Source: Mycobacterium senriense
GTDB lineage: Bacteria > Actinomycetota > Actinomycetes > Mycobacteriales > Mycobacteriaceae
Reading direction: 5' to 3'
NCBI RefSeq assembly: GCF_019668465.1
Contig: NZ_AP024828.1
Span: forward strand, 1,364,001-1,428,000
DNA: 64,000 nt
Position numbers and translations under genes: made by a program. How positions within the stretch are numbered: the first letter of the stretch is position 1; every line of letters begins with the position of its first letter. Under the pieces are notes generated by a model. It was not told the origin of the DNA. It did not search any database and saw nothing but the letters and a program-made list of their open reading frames with translations. Below are positions 27,000 through 35,581 of the stretch, piece by piece.

Positions 27000-27575
27000 A
27001 TGGTAGTAGATTTTGGCAGACCCCGTGACCCCCGGATCGACACCGCGGTGCTGAGCGCGACGGTCGAACTGCTGGCTGAAACCGGTTACCCCGGCTTACT
27101 GGTCTCCGCCATCGCCGAGCGCGCCGGTACCAGCAAGCCCGCGATTTATCGCCGCTGGCCCAGCAAGGCGCACCTGGTGCACGAGGCGGTCTTCCCGATC
27201 GGCGCCGGCACCGCCATCCCCGATACCGGATCGACGACCGACGGCCTGCGCGAGATGGTCCGCCGCACAATGGCTTTCCTCACCACGCCGGCCGCCAGGT
27301 CGGCCCTGCCGGGGCTGATCGGCGAGATGGCCGCGGATCCGACGCTGCATTCGGCGCTCTTGGAGCGCTTCGCCGGCGTCATCGGCGGCGGCCTCGCCGA
27401 CTGGCTGGCGGCGGCCGCGGCGCGCGATGACGTACGGCCGGACGTTACGGCCGCCGAACTGGCCGAGACCATCGCCGGCATCACGCTGGTAGCCCTGCTC
27501 ACCCGCGCCACCGAACTCGACGATGCGTGGGTCGATCGCACCACCACGTTGCTCCTGAAAGGAATCAGCGCATGA
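27000..27575 (+). CDS. TetR family regulator
   Basis: A 191-residue TetR protein. The DNA-binding domain is residues 10-60 (LLAETGYPGLLVSAIAERAG, then TSKPAIYRRWPSKAHLVHEA). The C-terminal part contains the TetR_C_16-like pattern LPGLIGEMAADPTLH. The ATG at 27000 directly follows the shared promoter. It is translationally coupled (ATGA) to the DUF1214 gene downstream, so it probably controls both that gene and the divergent sulfotransferase gene. Confidence 0.88.
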   Translation: MVVDFGRPRDPRIDTAVLSATVELLAETGYPGLLVSAIAERAGTSKPAIYRRWPSKAHLVHEAVFPIGAGTAIPDTGSTTDGLREMVRRTMAFLTTPAARSALPGLIGEMAADPTLHSALLERFAGVIGGGLADWLAAAAARDDVRPDVTAAELAETIAGITLVALLTRATELDDAWVDRTTTLLLKGISA

Positions 27576-28675
27576 CGCACCAATCGACCGAGGCGTGGCA
27601 GGACCTGCTGAAAACCCTTGGCGAACAGGGTCACTCATTCCTCCAGGGGGACCGTGCAGTCACCGACGACCGACACGTCGCCGACGGCTACCGCATGCTG
27701 GCCGCCACCCTGGGCGTGGCCCTGGACACCTACCTGTTTCCCGAGCCGGGCCGGCCGCAGTTCGTCGCGGTCAACACGCCCTTTCGCCGCGACCGCCGCT
27801 GGGGCGGGGACAACACGGACGCCTACTACTACATCTGCCCGGTCGATCCCGCGCGCCGGTACCGGATCAGCGGGAACAAGGGTGACAGCGTGTACTTCTC
27901 GGTGACGGCCTACAACGAGCCCACACCGGGCGCCTGGTCGGATCGGGTCGTCGCAATCGTCCGCGACACCGACCTCGATGTCGACGCCGACGGCAACTTC
28001 GTCTTCGAATTTCCCGCCACGCCCGACGCGGCCGTACTGATGACCCGCGACTATCAGGCCGACCCGCTGACCGGGCGCCCGGCGACCTGGCGCATCGAGG
28101 CGCTCGACGAGCCCGACCCGATCCGGCACGGTGACGCCGAGACCGCGGCGAGCCTGCGCGCCGCCGCCACCTGGTTGCGGACCATGTTCGCCATCGTGCC
28201 GCTGGCGGTTGGGAACCGGGTGGACGAGCAGCATGCGCTGGGCCACGAAACCGCCCATGCCGCCAACACTTTCGCCGATCCCTATCAGGTGCCGGACGCC
28301 AACTTCGGCTGGTCGGCGCGCGACGCCTGTTACTCGTACGGCAGTTTCGTGCTCGACGAGGACGAGGCACTGGTGATCACGCACCGGCCGCCGTCATGCA
28401 GGTTCTGGAACCTGGTGGTGTGGAACCAGTTCATGGCGACGGTCGGCCCGGAGGACGCCCGATGCTCCCTCAACGGCCACAGCGCCGTCCTCAACAGCGA
28501 CGGCTCCGTCACGGTCGTCTTGTCCGCCGGCAAGACGGCGCACCCCAATTCGCTTACCACGCTAGGCTATCCGCGCGGAAACCTGGCCTTTCGTTGGTTC
28601 CTTGCCGACGGCGTGCCGCAGCGGCCCGAGGTGCGACTCGTCAAGGCGGCCGACGCCCCCACCGACGTGAGCTAG
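27572..28675 (+). CDS. DUF1214 domain protein
   Basis: A 367-residue protein. The C-terminal half has the DUF1214 pattern (SYGSFVLDEDEALVITHRPP, then CRFWNLVVWNQFMA, and GYPRGNLAFRWFLADG). The N-terminal half contains DAYYYICPVDPARRYRISG. No enzymatic function is established. It is co-transcribed with the TetR gene and meets the luciferase-like gene tail to tail with a 4-bp overlap. Confidence 0.85.
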   Translation: MTHQSTEAWQDLLKTLGEQGHSFLQGDRAVTDDRHVADGYRMLAATLGVALDTYLFPEPGRPQFVAVNTPFRRDRRWGGDNTDAYYYICPVDPARRYRISGNKGDSVYFSVTAYNEPTPGAWSDRVVAIVRDTDLDVDADGNFVFEFPATPDAAVLMTRDYQADPLTGRPATWRIEALDEPDPIRHGDAETAASLRAAATWLRTMFAIVPLAVGNRVDEQHALGHETAHAANTFADPYQVPDANFGWSARDACYSYGSFVLDEDEALVITHRPPSCRFWNLVVWNQFMATVGPEDARCSLNGHSAVLNSDGSVTVVLSAGKTAHPNSLTTLGYPRGNLAFRWFLADGVPQRPEVRLVKAADAPTDVS

Positions 28676-29721
28676 GTCAGGCGGACCAGTTCGATCGCCC
28701 GGCCCAGCGTCTCCAGCTTGGCGTCCAGGGTCTCGCCCGCGGGGTACAGCCGCACGGTGTTCACCCCGGCGTCGCGCCACACCGCCAGGCGCGCGGAAAC
28801 CATCTCCTCGGTCCCGATGAGGGTGGTGGCCAGCACCATCTCGTCGGTCACCAGGCCGGCCGCCCCGTCCCGGTCGCCGCGCTGCCAGCGCTCGCGCACC
28901 GCGGCGGCAACGTCGGCCCAGCCCTGCCGGCTGTAGGCCCGGTTGTAGAAATTCGTGCTCGACGATCCCATGCCGCCGAGGCTGAAGGCCAGCTCCTTCT
29001 TGCGGCCCGCGATCATGCCCCGCAGCTCGTGTTCGTCTGCGGCGAAGGCGACTTCGGCACCCTGGCAGATGTCGAGGTCGGCTCGGGAACGGTTCGCGGC
29101 GGCCAGCCCGTCGTCGAGGTGGGAGAAGTAGGCATCGCCGGCGCCCTCGGGGACGAAGCTGGTGCCCAGCCAGCCGTCGGCGACCCGCCCGGTCAACCGC
29201 AGCATCGCCGGTGACAGGGCGGCCAGGTACACCGGAATGGGGTGCTCGGGGCGGTTCGACAACCGCATGGGCACCGCGTCGCCGCCGGGCCGGGGAATCT
29301 CGAATTCCTGGCCGGCATAAGAGATTTTTCCGCCCGCGAATGCCTGCCGCACGACGTCGATCGTCTCCGAGATGCGCGCCAGCGGCCGGCTGAACGGGAC
29401 GCCGTGCAGGCCCTCGATCACCTGCGGGCCCGAGGCACCCAACCCGAGCAGGAATCGCCCGTTCGACAGGTTGGACAGCGTGATCGCGGTCTGGGCGACC
29501 ATCACCGGCGAGCGGGTGCCGACCTGCAGGACGCCGGAACCCAGCAGCATCCGCTCGGTGCGGGCCGCCAGATAGCCGAGCGCCGACGGCGCATCCGCGC
29601 CCCACGCCTCAGCCACCCAGCAGACGTCGAGACCCAGCTTCTCCGCCTCGACGGCCAACGCCACGACCTCAACGGCCTCGCCCCCGGCACCGGAGAGCTC
29701 GACCGTCGTGGCGGTCCGCAT
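28672..29721 (-). CDS. LLM-class F420-dependent oxidoreductase
   Basis: A 349-residue TIM-barrel protein of the luciferase-like monooxygenase superfamily, F420-dependent branch. Visible features are CWVAEAWGADAPSALGYLA, the bulge region LLGSGVLQVGTRSPVMVAQT, RFLLGLGASGPQV near residue 90, and the C-terminal IGTEEMVSARLAVW. The cofactor is presumably F420H2 or F420; the substrate is unknown. It is translationally coupled (TGATG, 1-bp overlap) to the SRPBCC gene upstream, so they form an operon. Confidence 0.87.
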   Translation of the reverse strand: MRTATTVELSGAGGEAVEVVALAVEAEKLGLDVCWVAEAWGADAPSALGYLAARTERMLLGSGVLQVGTRSPVMVAQTAITLSNLSNGRFLLGLGASGPQVIEGLHGVPFSRPLARISETIDVVRQAFAGGKISYAGQEFEIPRPGGDAVPMRLSNRPEHPIPVYLAALSPAMLRLTGRVADGWLGTSFVPEGAGDAYFSHLDDGLAAANRSRADLDICQGAEVAFAADEHELRGMIAGRKKELAFSLGGMGSSSTNFYNRAYSRQGWADVAAAVRERWQRGDRDGAAGLVTDEMVLATTLIGTEEMVSARLAVWRDAGVNTVRLYPAGETLDAKLETLGRAIELVRLT

Positions 29722-30245
29722 CAATGCACTCCGTGTTCGGCCAGCCGTTTGATCGCCGCCAGGGTCTTTGCGATCGCGCCCTCGAATTCGCGCAGCCGCA
29801 CGAACACAATCTTCTGCTCCTTGTCGGGCATCGCCTCGAGGGCCACCGACAGGCCCGAGCGTCCGGGTCCCATCTGCATCCAGTAACTCAGGACGGTGCC
29901 GCCGTCGCGCGGCGTCAGCCGGAATCGCCACATGGCCGCGGGGTCGTCCGGTTGGCCGACGGCCCAGGTGAATTCGTGCGGCTGATCGCAGGCGACGATG
30001 TGTGAGGTGCTGCTCCACTGCCCGAACGCGTCGTGCTCATTGTGTCCGATGAAGCGAGCGCCGACCCGCGGGCCATCCGATCCCTCCGCCCATTCCACGG
30101 CCTTCAGCTCACTGCTGAACGTGGGCATCAGCGCGATATCGGAGACCAGGCTCCAGACCCGGGCCGGGTCGGCGTCGATCCACGTCGAAGCTTCCACTGT
30201 CGGGGTATCCGCGTAGCGCGCGCCGGTCCATTCCACGGACCTCAT
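29721..30245 (-). CDS. SRPBCC family lipid/polyketide-binding protein
   Basis: A 174-residue START/SRPBCC-fold protein (ASTWIDADPARVWSLVSDI at the N-terminus, GARFIGHN, then WRFRLTPRDGGTVLSYWMQ). The fold makes a deep hydrophobic cavity for lipids or polyketides. Coupling to the F420 oxidoreductase suggests that it binds or presents that enzyme's substrate. It lies 42 bp downstream of the desaturase gene on the same strand, so co-transcription with the desaturase pair is possible. Confidence 0.82.
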   Translation of the reverse strand: MRSVEWTGARYADTPTVEASTWIDADPARVWSLVSDIALMPTFSSELKAVEWAEGSDGPRVGARFIGHNEHDAFGQWSSTSHIVACDQPHEFTWAVGQPDDPAAMWRFRLTPRDGGTVLSYWMQMGPGRSGLSVALEAMPDKEQKIVFVRLREFEGAIAKTLAAIKRLAEHGVH

Positions 30246-30287
30246 TGTCCCCCTGTCCCGGCGCGAGGCAATGCCCGCCGGGTGGAT

Positions 30288-31403
30288 TTACGCGGCGACC
30301 GGCTCGGGCTCGGGGGACTTCTCGGCGCCGGCTTTCTGCACCCACGAGTCGGGGAAGGCCAGCCGGACGATCTTGCGCACGACGGTGCCGAACTGGCGCA
30401 GCAGCGGTCCGCCGTTGTACGGGATGCCGTAGCGTTCGCAGATCTCCTGCACCTCGGCGGCGATCTCGGAGTACCGGCGGGCCGGCATGTCCGGGAACAG
30501 GTGGTGCTCGATCTGGTGCGACAGGTTGCCGGAGAGCAGGTGAAAGAGCTTGCCGCCGGTAAGGTTTGCCGAGCCGAGCACCTGGCGGAAGTACCACATG
30601 CCGCGCGACTCGTCCTTGGTCTCCTCGACGGTGAATTCCTGTGTGCCGTCCGGGAAGTGGCCGCAGAAGATGATCATGTACGACCACACGTTGCGCATCA
30701 GGTTGGCGGTGAGGTTGCCGGTGAAGACGAACGGCGCGACGGGCCCGGCCAGCAGCGGGAAGGCGACGTAGTCCTTGAGGGTCTGGCGACGGGTCTTTTT
30801 CCAGATGGCCCGAAGGACTTCGCGCTTGTCCTCGAGCCGGATCTCACCGGAGCGGATGCGCTCGGTTTCCAGCTCGTGCAACGCGACCCCGTACTGGAAC
30901 AACACCATCAGCAGGAAGGCGTAGATCGGGTTGCCGAGGAAGTACGGCTGCCACCGCTGGTCCTCGCTCATCCGCAGAATTCCGTAGCCGATGTCGCGGT
31001 CCATCCCGACGATGTTGGTGTGGGTGTGGTGCATGTAGTTGTGCGAGTGTCGCCATTGATCGGCCGGGCACGCCGTGTCCCACTCGAAGGTGCGACCGGA
31101 GATGGCCGGGTCGCGCATCCAGTCATACTGCCCGTGCATGATGTTGTGGCCGATCTCCATGTTGTCCAGGATTTTCGACAGGCCCAGCATCGTGGTGCCG
31201 GCCAACCATGCCGGCGGCAGGAACCCGGCGAACAACAGCGCCCGGCCACCGACTTCCAACGCACGCTGCGTCTTGATGACGCCGCGGATGTAGTCGGCGT
31301 CCTTCTCGCCGAGTTCTGCCATCACTCGCTCCTTGATGGCGTCGAGTTCACGGCCGAATGCGTCGGCCTGTTCGGGTGTCAGAGTGATCGTGTTGTTCGA
31401 CAT
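30288..31403 (-). CDS. membrane acyl-CoA desaturase, DesA3-like
   Basis: A 371-residue integral-membrane fatty acid desaturase with the three histidine boxes: GHNIMH near residue 82, HSHNYMHH near residue 121, and HQIEHH near residue 300. Hydrophobic hairpins lie between them. It would form a double bond (Delta9 type in the DesA3/stearoyl-CoA group) using a di-iron centre fed by the adjacent reductase. It resembles Rv3229c, which lies elsewhere on the H37Rv map. The start at 31403 has GGAGG upstream. Confidence 0.9.
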   Translation of the reverse strand: MSNNTITLTPEQADAFGRELDAIKERVMAELGEKDADYIRGVIKTQRALEVGGRALLFAGFLPPAWLAGTTMLGLSKILDNMEIGHNIMHGQYDWMRDPAISGRTFEWDTACPADQWRHSHNYMHHTHTNIVGMDRDIGYGILRMSEDQRWQPYFLGNPIYAFLLMVLFQYGVALHELETERIRSGEIRLEDKREVLRAIWKKTRRQTLKDYVAFPLLAGPVAPFVFTGNLTANLMRNVWSYMIIFCGHFPDGTQEFTVEETKDESRGMWYFRQVLGSANLTGGKLFHLLSGNLSHQIEHHLFPDMPARRYSEIAAEVQEICERYGIPYNGGPLLRQFGTVVRKIVRLAFPDSWVQKAGAEKSPEPEPVAA

Positions 31404-31446
31404 TGCTTGTCCTCCAAGTCTTTTTCTGAGCTGTGCCGATTTAGCG

Positions 31447-32550
31447 CTACAGCGACAGGTCCACGTCACCGACCGGAACGGACACGCAGATCTGCACGTC
31501 CTCATCGGGAGCGGTCGAGACCGCGCCGGTGACCAGGTTGCGCACGGTGCCGGCGGTTTTGCGCCGCGTGCAGGTGTGGCAGATGCCCATCCGGCATCCG
31601 TTTTCGGGCGTCAGGCCCGCAGACTCGGCCTGCTCCAGCAGCGACCGCCCATCATCGACGATGTCAACTCCGCTGTCGGCGAACGTGACTCGTCCACCAG
31701 ACGGATTCGCCGGCGCATCGAAGGTCGGCGGCACGAAGCTCTCGGTGTACACGTTGTCGCAGTGCGACCGGACTGCTTCCACCAGAGGCGTTGGCCCACA
31801 CACGAATACCGCATCGGGTGACGGCATCGCGGCGGCCAGGTGTTCCGGACCGAACCGCCCGACGAGGTCGCCGTCGTCGGATCGGGTATATCCGTGCAGC
31901 ACCCGCACCGGGGCCATCGCGGCCAGCTCGTTGCGGTAGCACGCCTCGGCGGGGGTGCGGGCGTAGTGGATGAATGCGATCTCGCCCGGATGGCCCTGGG
32001 CGACCAGGGTGCGCGCCATCGACAACACGGGGGTGATACCGCTGCCCCCCGAAATGAAGAGGATGCGCTGGGGGCTTTGCGGTCCCCGCGCCGGCAACGT
32101 GAAGTCGCCACCGGTGCCCGTCAGACCGACGACCATGCCGCGGTGGGCGTATTCGTACAGATAGTTCGAGACCAGGCCGCCCTCGTGCCGGCCGATGGTC
32201 AACTCGAGGCTGGCCGTCCCTTCGGCGTTGGCGGGTGAATAGCAGCGGGTGTGCCGGCGGCCGTCGATCTCGACGGTGAGGTTGACGTACTGGCCGGCCT
32301 TCAGGCTGTGGGCGGACAGGAAGGTGTCGTTGGGGATCAGGGTCAGGGTGACACTGCGCGGGGTGGTCCGGCGCACGTCGGTCACTTTGGCGCGAGCTTC
32401 GCCCAGCGTCCAAGTCGGCGCCACCAGCTCGGTGTAGCGGTCGACGCCGTGTGGACCGGTCAACAGGTCTAAGAGCTCTGAACCCAACACGCGCTGCCGA
32501 AGGGTCCGCGCGAGGACTCGGCCAGAAACTTGAGCGGTTTGAGTGAACAT
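31447..32550 (-). CDS. ferredoxin-type NAD(P)H:desaturase reductase
   Basis: A 367-residue electron-transfer protein. An FAD-binding domain has RCYSPAN near residue 105. An NAD(P)-binding domain has ISGGSGITPVLSMARTL near residue 165 and FVCGPTPLVEAV. A C-terminal plant-type 2Fe-2S domain has CRMGICHTC and a last cysteine in QICV. It resembles Rv3230c, the redox partner of DesA3, and is encoded 43 bp upstream of the desaturase gene. I chose the ATG at 32550; a TTG at 32586 would add 12 residues. Confidence 0.9.
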   Translation of the reverse strand: MFTQTAQVSGRVLARTLRQRVLGSELLDLLTGPHGVDRYTELVAPTWTLGEARAKVTDVRRTTPRSVTLTLIPNDTFLSAHSLKAGQYVNLTVEIDGRRHTRCYSPANAEGTASLELTIGRHEGGLVSNYLYEYAHRGMVVGLTGTGGDFTLPARGPQSPQRILFISGGSGITPVLSMARTLVAQGHPGEIAFIHYARTPAEACYRNELAAMAPVRVLHGYTRSDDGDLVGRFGPEHLAAAMPSPDAVFVCGPTPLVEAVRSHCDNVYTESFVPPTFDAPANPSGGRVTFADSGVDIVDDGRSLLEQAESAGLTPENGCRMGICHTCTRRKTAGTVRNLVTGAVSTAPDEDVQICVSVPVGDVDLSL

Positions 32551-32607
32551 GTGTATACCGTGCGACCGCAATGCCCATGCAGTCAAGGGTTAACTGCCTG
32601 GCTGTGG

Positions 32608-32626
32608 TAGGGTTCACACAGTGAAC
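32608..32626. promoter_or_regulatory. TetR operator and leaderless promoter of the desaturase regulator
   Basis: GTTCAC-ACA-GTGAAC (32612-32626) is a perfect inverted repeat. It overlaps both a TAGGGT -10 hexamer (32608-32613) and the GTG start codon of the TetR gene. Binding there would shut off its own leaderless transcription and probably the divergent reductase-desaturase operon. Confidence 0.65.
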
Positions 32627-33295
32627 GGCCGTACTCCTAGCTCACGCGGGCGCGGCTCTGGTCGCGAACGCTCGCGCGAAAGCCAGTCGCGTGAGGAGCG
32701 TAAGGAGGCGACCCGTCGGGCCATCATCGCGGCGGCGCTCAAGCTGTTGCAGGACCGTAGTTTCTCCAGCCTGAGCCTGCGCGAGGTGACCCGCGAGGTC
32801 GGAATCGTTCCAGCGGCGTTCTACCGGCATTTCGAGTCGATGGAGGCCCTCGGCCTGGTCTTGATCGACGAGTCGTTCCGAAGCCTGCGCGACACCCTGC
32901 GTGATGCCCGCGCCGGCAAGCTCGACCCGAACCGGGTGATCGAGTCGTCCGTGGAGATCCTGGTCGCCAGCGTCGCCGACCGGCGCGAGCACTGGCGGCT
33001 CATCGGCCGTGAGCGCAACAGCGGCTTGTCGGTGCTGCGGTACGCCATTCGCACCGAGATCCGGCTGATCACCTCCGAACTGGCCACCGACCTGGCGCGA
33101 TTCCCCGGGCTGAACAAATGGACCACCGAAGATCTCAACGTGCTCGCGACCCTGTTCGTCAACGCCATGATCGTGATCGCCGAGGCCATCGAGGATTCGC
33201 AGAGCACCGAGGCGACCGAAGACATCCGCAGGCTTGCGGTCAAGCAGCTGAGGATGATCGCCACCGGTATCGCCGGCTGGCGCAGCACGCCCTGA
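32621..33295 (+). CDS. TetR family regulator of the desaturase operon
   Basis: A 224-residue TetR protein. A basic Arg/Ser-rich N-terminal tail (residues 1-28) precedes the helix-turn-helix (SLREVTREVGIVPAAFYRHF, about residues 48-67). Divergent TetR proteins beside membrane desaturases (DesT in Pseudomonas) sense acyl-CoA saturation; that role is inferred here from position. The GTG start is embedded in the palindromic operator. Confidence 0.87.
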   Translation: MNGRTPSSRGRGSGRERSRESQSREERKEATRRAIIAAALKLLQDRSFSSLSLREVTREVGIVPAAFYRHFESMEALGLVLIDESFRSLRDTLRDARAGKLDPNRVIESSVEILVASVADRREHWRLIGRERNSGLSVLRYAIRTEIRLITSELATDLARFPGLNKWTTEDLNVLATLFVNAMIVIAEAIEDSQSTEATEDIRRLAVKQLRMIATGIAGWRSTP

Positions 33296-33329
33296 GTGCG
33301 TCGCCTGCAGTAAACAGCCGAGCACTGAC

Positions 33330-33683
33330 TTACTCGTCGACGACCTCGTACAGCGAGTCGCCGTCTTCGGGGGTGCCGTCGATCTGGCCCCGATGGGCGC
33401 GCCGCGGTTTGTCGTCGACCGGCTCGATGGCATCGGGAACGTCCGGCTCCTCGGCCGCCAACCTGGCATCGAGGGATTCACCCTCGCGTTCCTCCCTGGC
33501 CGTCATACCGAACCGGTCGGCCTCGCTCCACCCTTCAGGGGGGTCGACGACGATGTCACCGTCATCGTTGCGCAGCTCGTCCGAGTCGGTACCTTCGCTC
33601 GGGTTCAAGGTGTCACCCGGGCCGCCCTCTTCGGGGAAGTCCGCCGGATCAACCAGCTCGTCCGCCTGGGGGTTATCGCTCAT
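33330..33683 (-). CDS. acidic DUF5709-like protein
   Basis: A 117-residue, strongly acidic, low-complexity protein with GESLDARLAAEEPDV near residue 67, the pattern I associate with the actinobacterial DUF5709 family, and DPPEGWSEADRFGMTA before it. There is no signal peptide or membrane helix. It is probably disordered. Function is unknown. A weak SigF-like promoter overlaps its start, which would fit a stress-induced small protein. Confidence 0.7.
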   Translation of the reverse strand: MSDNPQADELVDPADFPEEGGPGDTLNPSEGTDSDELRNDDGDIVVDPPEGWSEADRFGMTAREEREGESLDARLAAEEPDVPDAIEPVDDKPRRAHRGQIDGTPEDGDSLYEVVDE

Positions 33684-33693
33684 GCCAAACCGG

Positions 33694-33719
33694 TTGCCCG
33701 CGCCATCCGGGGGTTAAAC
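33694..33719 (-). promoter_or_regulatory. possible SigF-type promoter of the acidic protein
   Basis: On the minus strand GTTT (33716-33719) is followed after 16 bases by GGGCAA (33694-33699), one mismatch from the GGGTAA form of the SigF -10. It ends 10 bp before the ATG, which would give an almost leaderless mRNA. Confidence 0.35.
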
Positions 33720-33747
33720 GCGGGCAGAGCGCCATTGCGGCTATCCG

Positions 33748-34353
33748 CTAACGCGGCGGGCGCCACATGGCCCACAGGGTCGGACCACCGTCCGGCAGTG
33801 CGATCTCCCGGGTGACCGTGAAGCCGAATCGCTCGTAGTAGGGCACGTTTTCGGGCTTGCTCGACTCGAGATAGGCCGGGCAGTACTCGGCGTCGCAGCG
33901 GTCGAGCCGCGATCTCATCAGCGCCTGACCGAATCCCTTGCCACGGACGTCCGGATCGCTGCCGATCACGGCCAGGTACCAGTGCGGTTCGGCAGGATGC
34001 ACGCTCTTCATCAAGTCCTGGATCGCGCGTCCACGCATCGAGCGCAGGCCGAACACCCGGATGAAGGTCGGGGTCATCGCCAGCTGCGCGCGAGACGTCT
34101 CCTGCCACTGATCGGGCGGATCCCACAGCGCCGCAGCGCCGATACCCGCGTCCGCGCAGGCCACCTCCACGCCGCCGCGGGACAGGTGGTGGTGGCGCGT
34201 CATCGTCGCGAACAGGCGGGCCAGCTGCGCGGTCCGCTTGTTCTGATCGGGAATCAACCAGATCATCACCGGATCGTCGTAGAACGCGCGCGCCAGCGTG
34301 CGCGACAGCGCGCGGACGTCGGCTCTGACTGCCGGGCGGACCTGCGGGGTCAT
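33748..34353 (-). CDS. GNAT family acetyltransferase (Rv0133-type)
   Basis: A 201-residue GCN5-related N-acetyltransferase. The acetyl-CoA pyrophosphate loop appears as VRGKGFGQALM near residue 138, and the C-terminal strand region as YLESSKPENVPYYERFGF. The substrate is unknown. The length equals that of Rv0133, and the gene is divergent from fgd2 as in H37Rv (51 bp). Confidence 0.9.
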   Translation of the reverse strand: MTPQVRPAVRADVRALSRTLARAFYDDPVMIWLIPDQNKRTAQLARLFATMTRHHHLSRGGVEVACADAGIGAAALWDPPDQWQETSRAQLAMTPTFIRVFGLRSMRGRAIQDLMKSVHPAEPHWYLAVIGSDPDVRGKGFGQALMRSRLDRCDAEYCPAYLESSKPENVPYYERFGFTVTREIALPDGGPTLWAMWRPPR

Positions 34354-34404
34354 CCGCAACACGCTAGTGCGTGTGAGGCCCGATGGGATGGGTACGCCGA
34401 TCCG

Positions 34405-35499
34405 GTGACCGGCATCTCGCGGCGAGCGTTCGGACGGGTGGCAGCCGGTGTGGGCATGCTCGGGTCCGTCGGGGTGGCCGACGGATGCGCGAAACCGGCC
34501 GGCGACCATGGCAAGTCCAGCGGTCCGCCGCCGGCGGGTAAGGGCGTGGGGTTCGTGCTCTCCCACGAGCAGTTCCGCACCGATCGGCTGGTCGCACAGG
34601 CGCAGGCGGCCGAGCGAGCGGGCTTTCAATACGTGTGGGCCAGCGATCACATCCAGCCGTGGCAGGACAACGAAGGCCACGCGATGTTTCCCTGGCTGAC
34701 GCTGGCGCTGGTGGGCAGCGCAACCAGCCATGTTTCGTTCGGCACCGGGGTGACATGTCCGACCTACCGGTACCACCCCGCCACCGTCGCCCAGGCGTTC
34801 GCCTCCCTGGCGATCCTCAACCCCGGCAGGGTGTTTCTGGGGGTGGGCACCGGTGAGCGCCTCAACGAACAGGCCACCACCAACACCTACGGCAACTACG
34901 CTGAGCGCCACGACCGGCTGGCCGAAGCGATCGATCTGATCCGCCAACTGTGGAGTGGCGCTCGAATCTCATACTCCGGGCGCTATTTCCAGACGAACTC
35001 GCTGAAGCTATACGACGTTCCGGCCACCCCGCCACCGATCTTCGTGGCCGCCGCAGGCCCGAAAAGCGTGCAGCTCGCCGGACAGCGCGGCGATGGCTGG
35101 ATCACCCAGGCCCACGATGTCACGAACCCAAAACTGTTGGCGGCCTTCGCTGCCGGCGCACAAGCCGCCGGCCGTGACGCGGGCACGCTGGGCAAGCGCG
35201 CCGAACTGTTCGCGGTCGTCGGAGACAACGCCGCGGCCGCCCGGGCCGCCACGCTGTGGCGTTTTACTGCCGGGGCGGCCGATCAGCCCAATCCCGTCGA
35301 GATCCAGCGCGCGGCCGAGGCCAACCCCGTCGACAAGGTGCTGGCCGGCTGGACAGTCGGCACTGACCCGGCTCCGCACATCGACGCCGTGCAGCGGGTG
35401 CTGAACGCCGGCGCCGTCCCGTTCCTGCACTTCCCCCAAGACGATCCCGTCGTGGCCATCGAGTTCTACCGCGACAACGTCTTTCCGAAATTGCGCTGA
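34405..35499 (+). CDS. fgd2: F420-dependent hydroxymycolic acid dehydrogenase (Fgd2)
   Basis: A 364-residue F420-dependent luciferase-fold enzyme. The N-terminus has a twin-arginine export signal (SRRAFGRVAAGVGMLGSVGV), followed by a cysteine near residue 29 that could be lipidated, although the lipobox (VADGC) is poor. The barrel has YVWASDHIQPWQDNEG, SFGTGVTCPTYRYHPATVAQ and GRVFLGVGTGERLNEQ. The M. tuberculosis homologue Rv0132c oxidises hydroxymycolates to ketomycolates in the cell envelope. The start is a GTG. Confidence 0.9.
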   Translation: MTGISRRAFGRVAAGVGMLGSVGVADGCAKPAGDHGKSSGPPPAGKGVGFVLSHEQFRTDRLVAQAQAAERAGFQYVWASDHIQPWQDNEGHAMFPWLTLALVGSATSHVSFGTGVTCPTYRYHPATVAQAFASLAILNPGRVFLGVGTGERLNEQATTNTYGNYAERHDRLAEAIDLIRQLWSGARISYSGRYFQTNSLKLYDVPATPPPIFVAAAGPKSVQLAGQRGDGWITQAHDVTNPKLLAAFAAGAQAAGRDAGTLGKRAELFAVVGDNAAAARAATLWRFTAGAADQPNPVEIQRAAEANPVDKVLAGWTVGTDPAPHIDAVQRVLNAGAVPFLHFPQDDPVVAIEFYRDNVFPKLR

Positions 35500-35519
35500 A
35501 CTGACCTCGGCCGCCTACC

Positions 35520-35544
35520 GTTTCGGTGCCGCCGCTCCGGGTAT
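35520..35544 (+). promoter_or_regulatory. SigF-type promoter of the hemerythrin gene
   Basis: GTTT (35520-35523), exactly 15 bases, then GGGTAT (35539-35544): a perfect match to the SigF consensus. It is 38 bp upstream of the hemerythrin start codon. Confidence 0.85.
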
Positions 35545-35581
35545 CCGCACGCAACTTCTAACAGCCCAACTGGAAGGCAAC

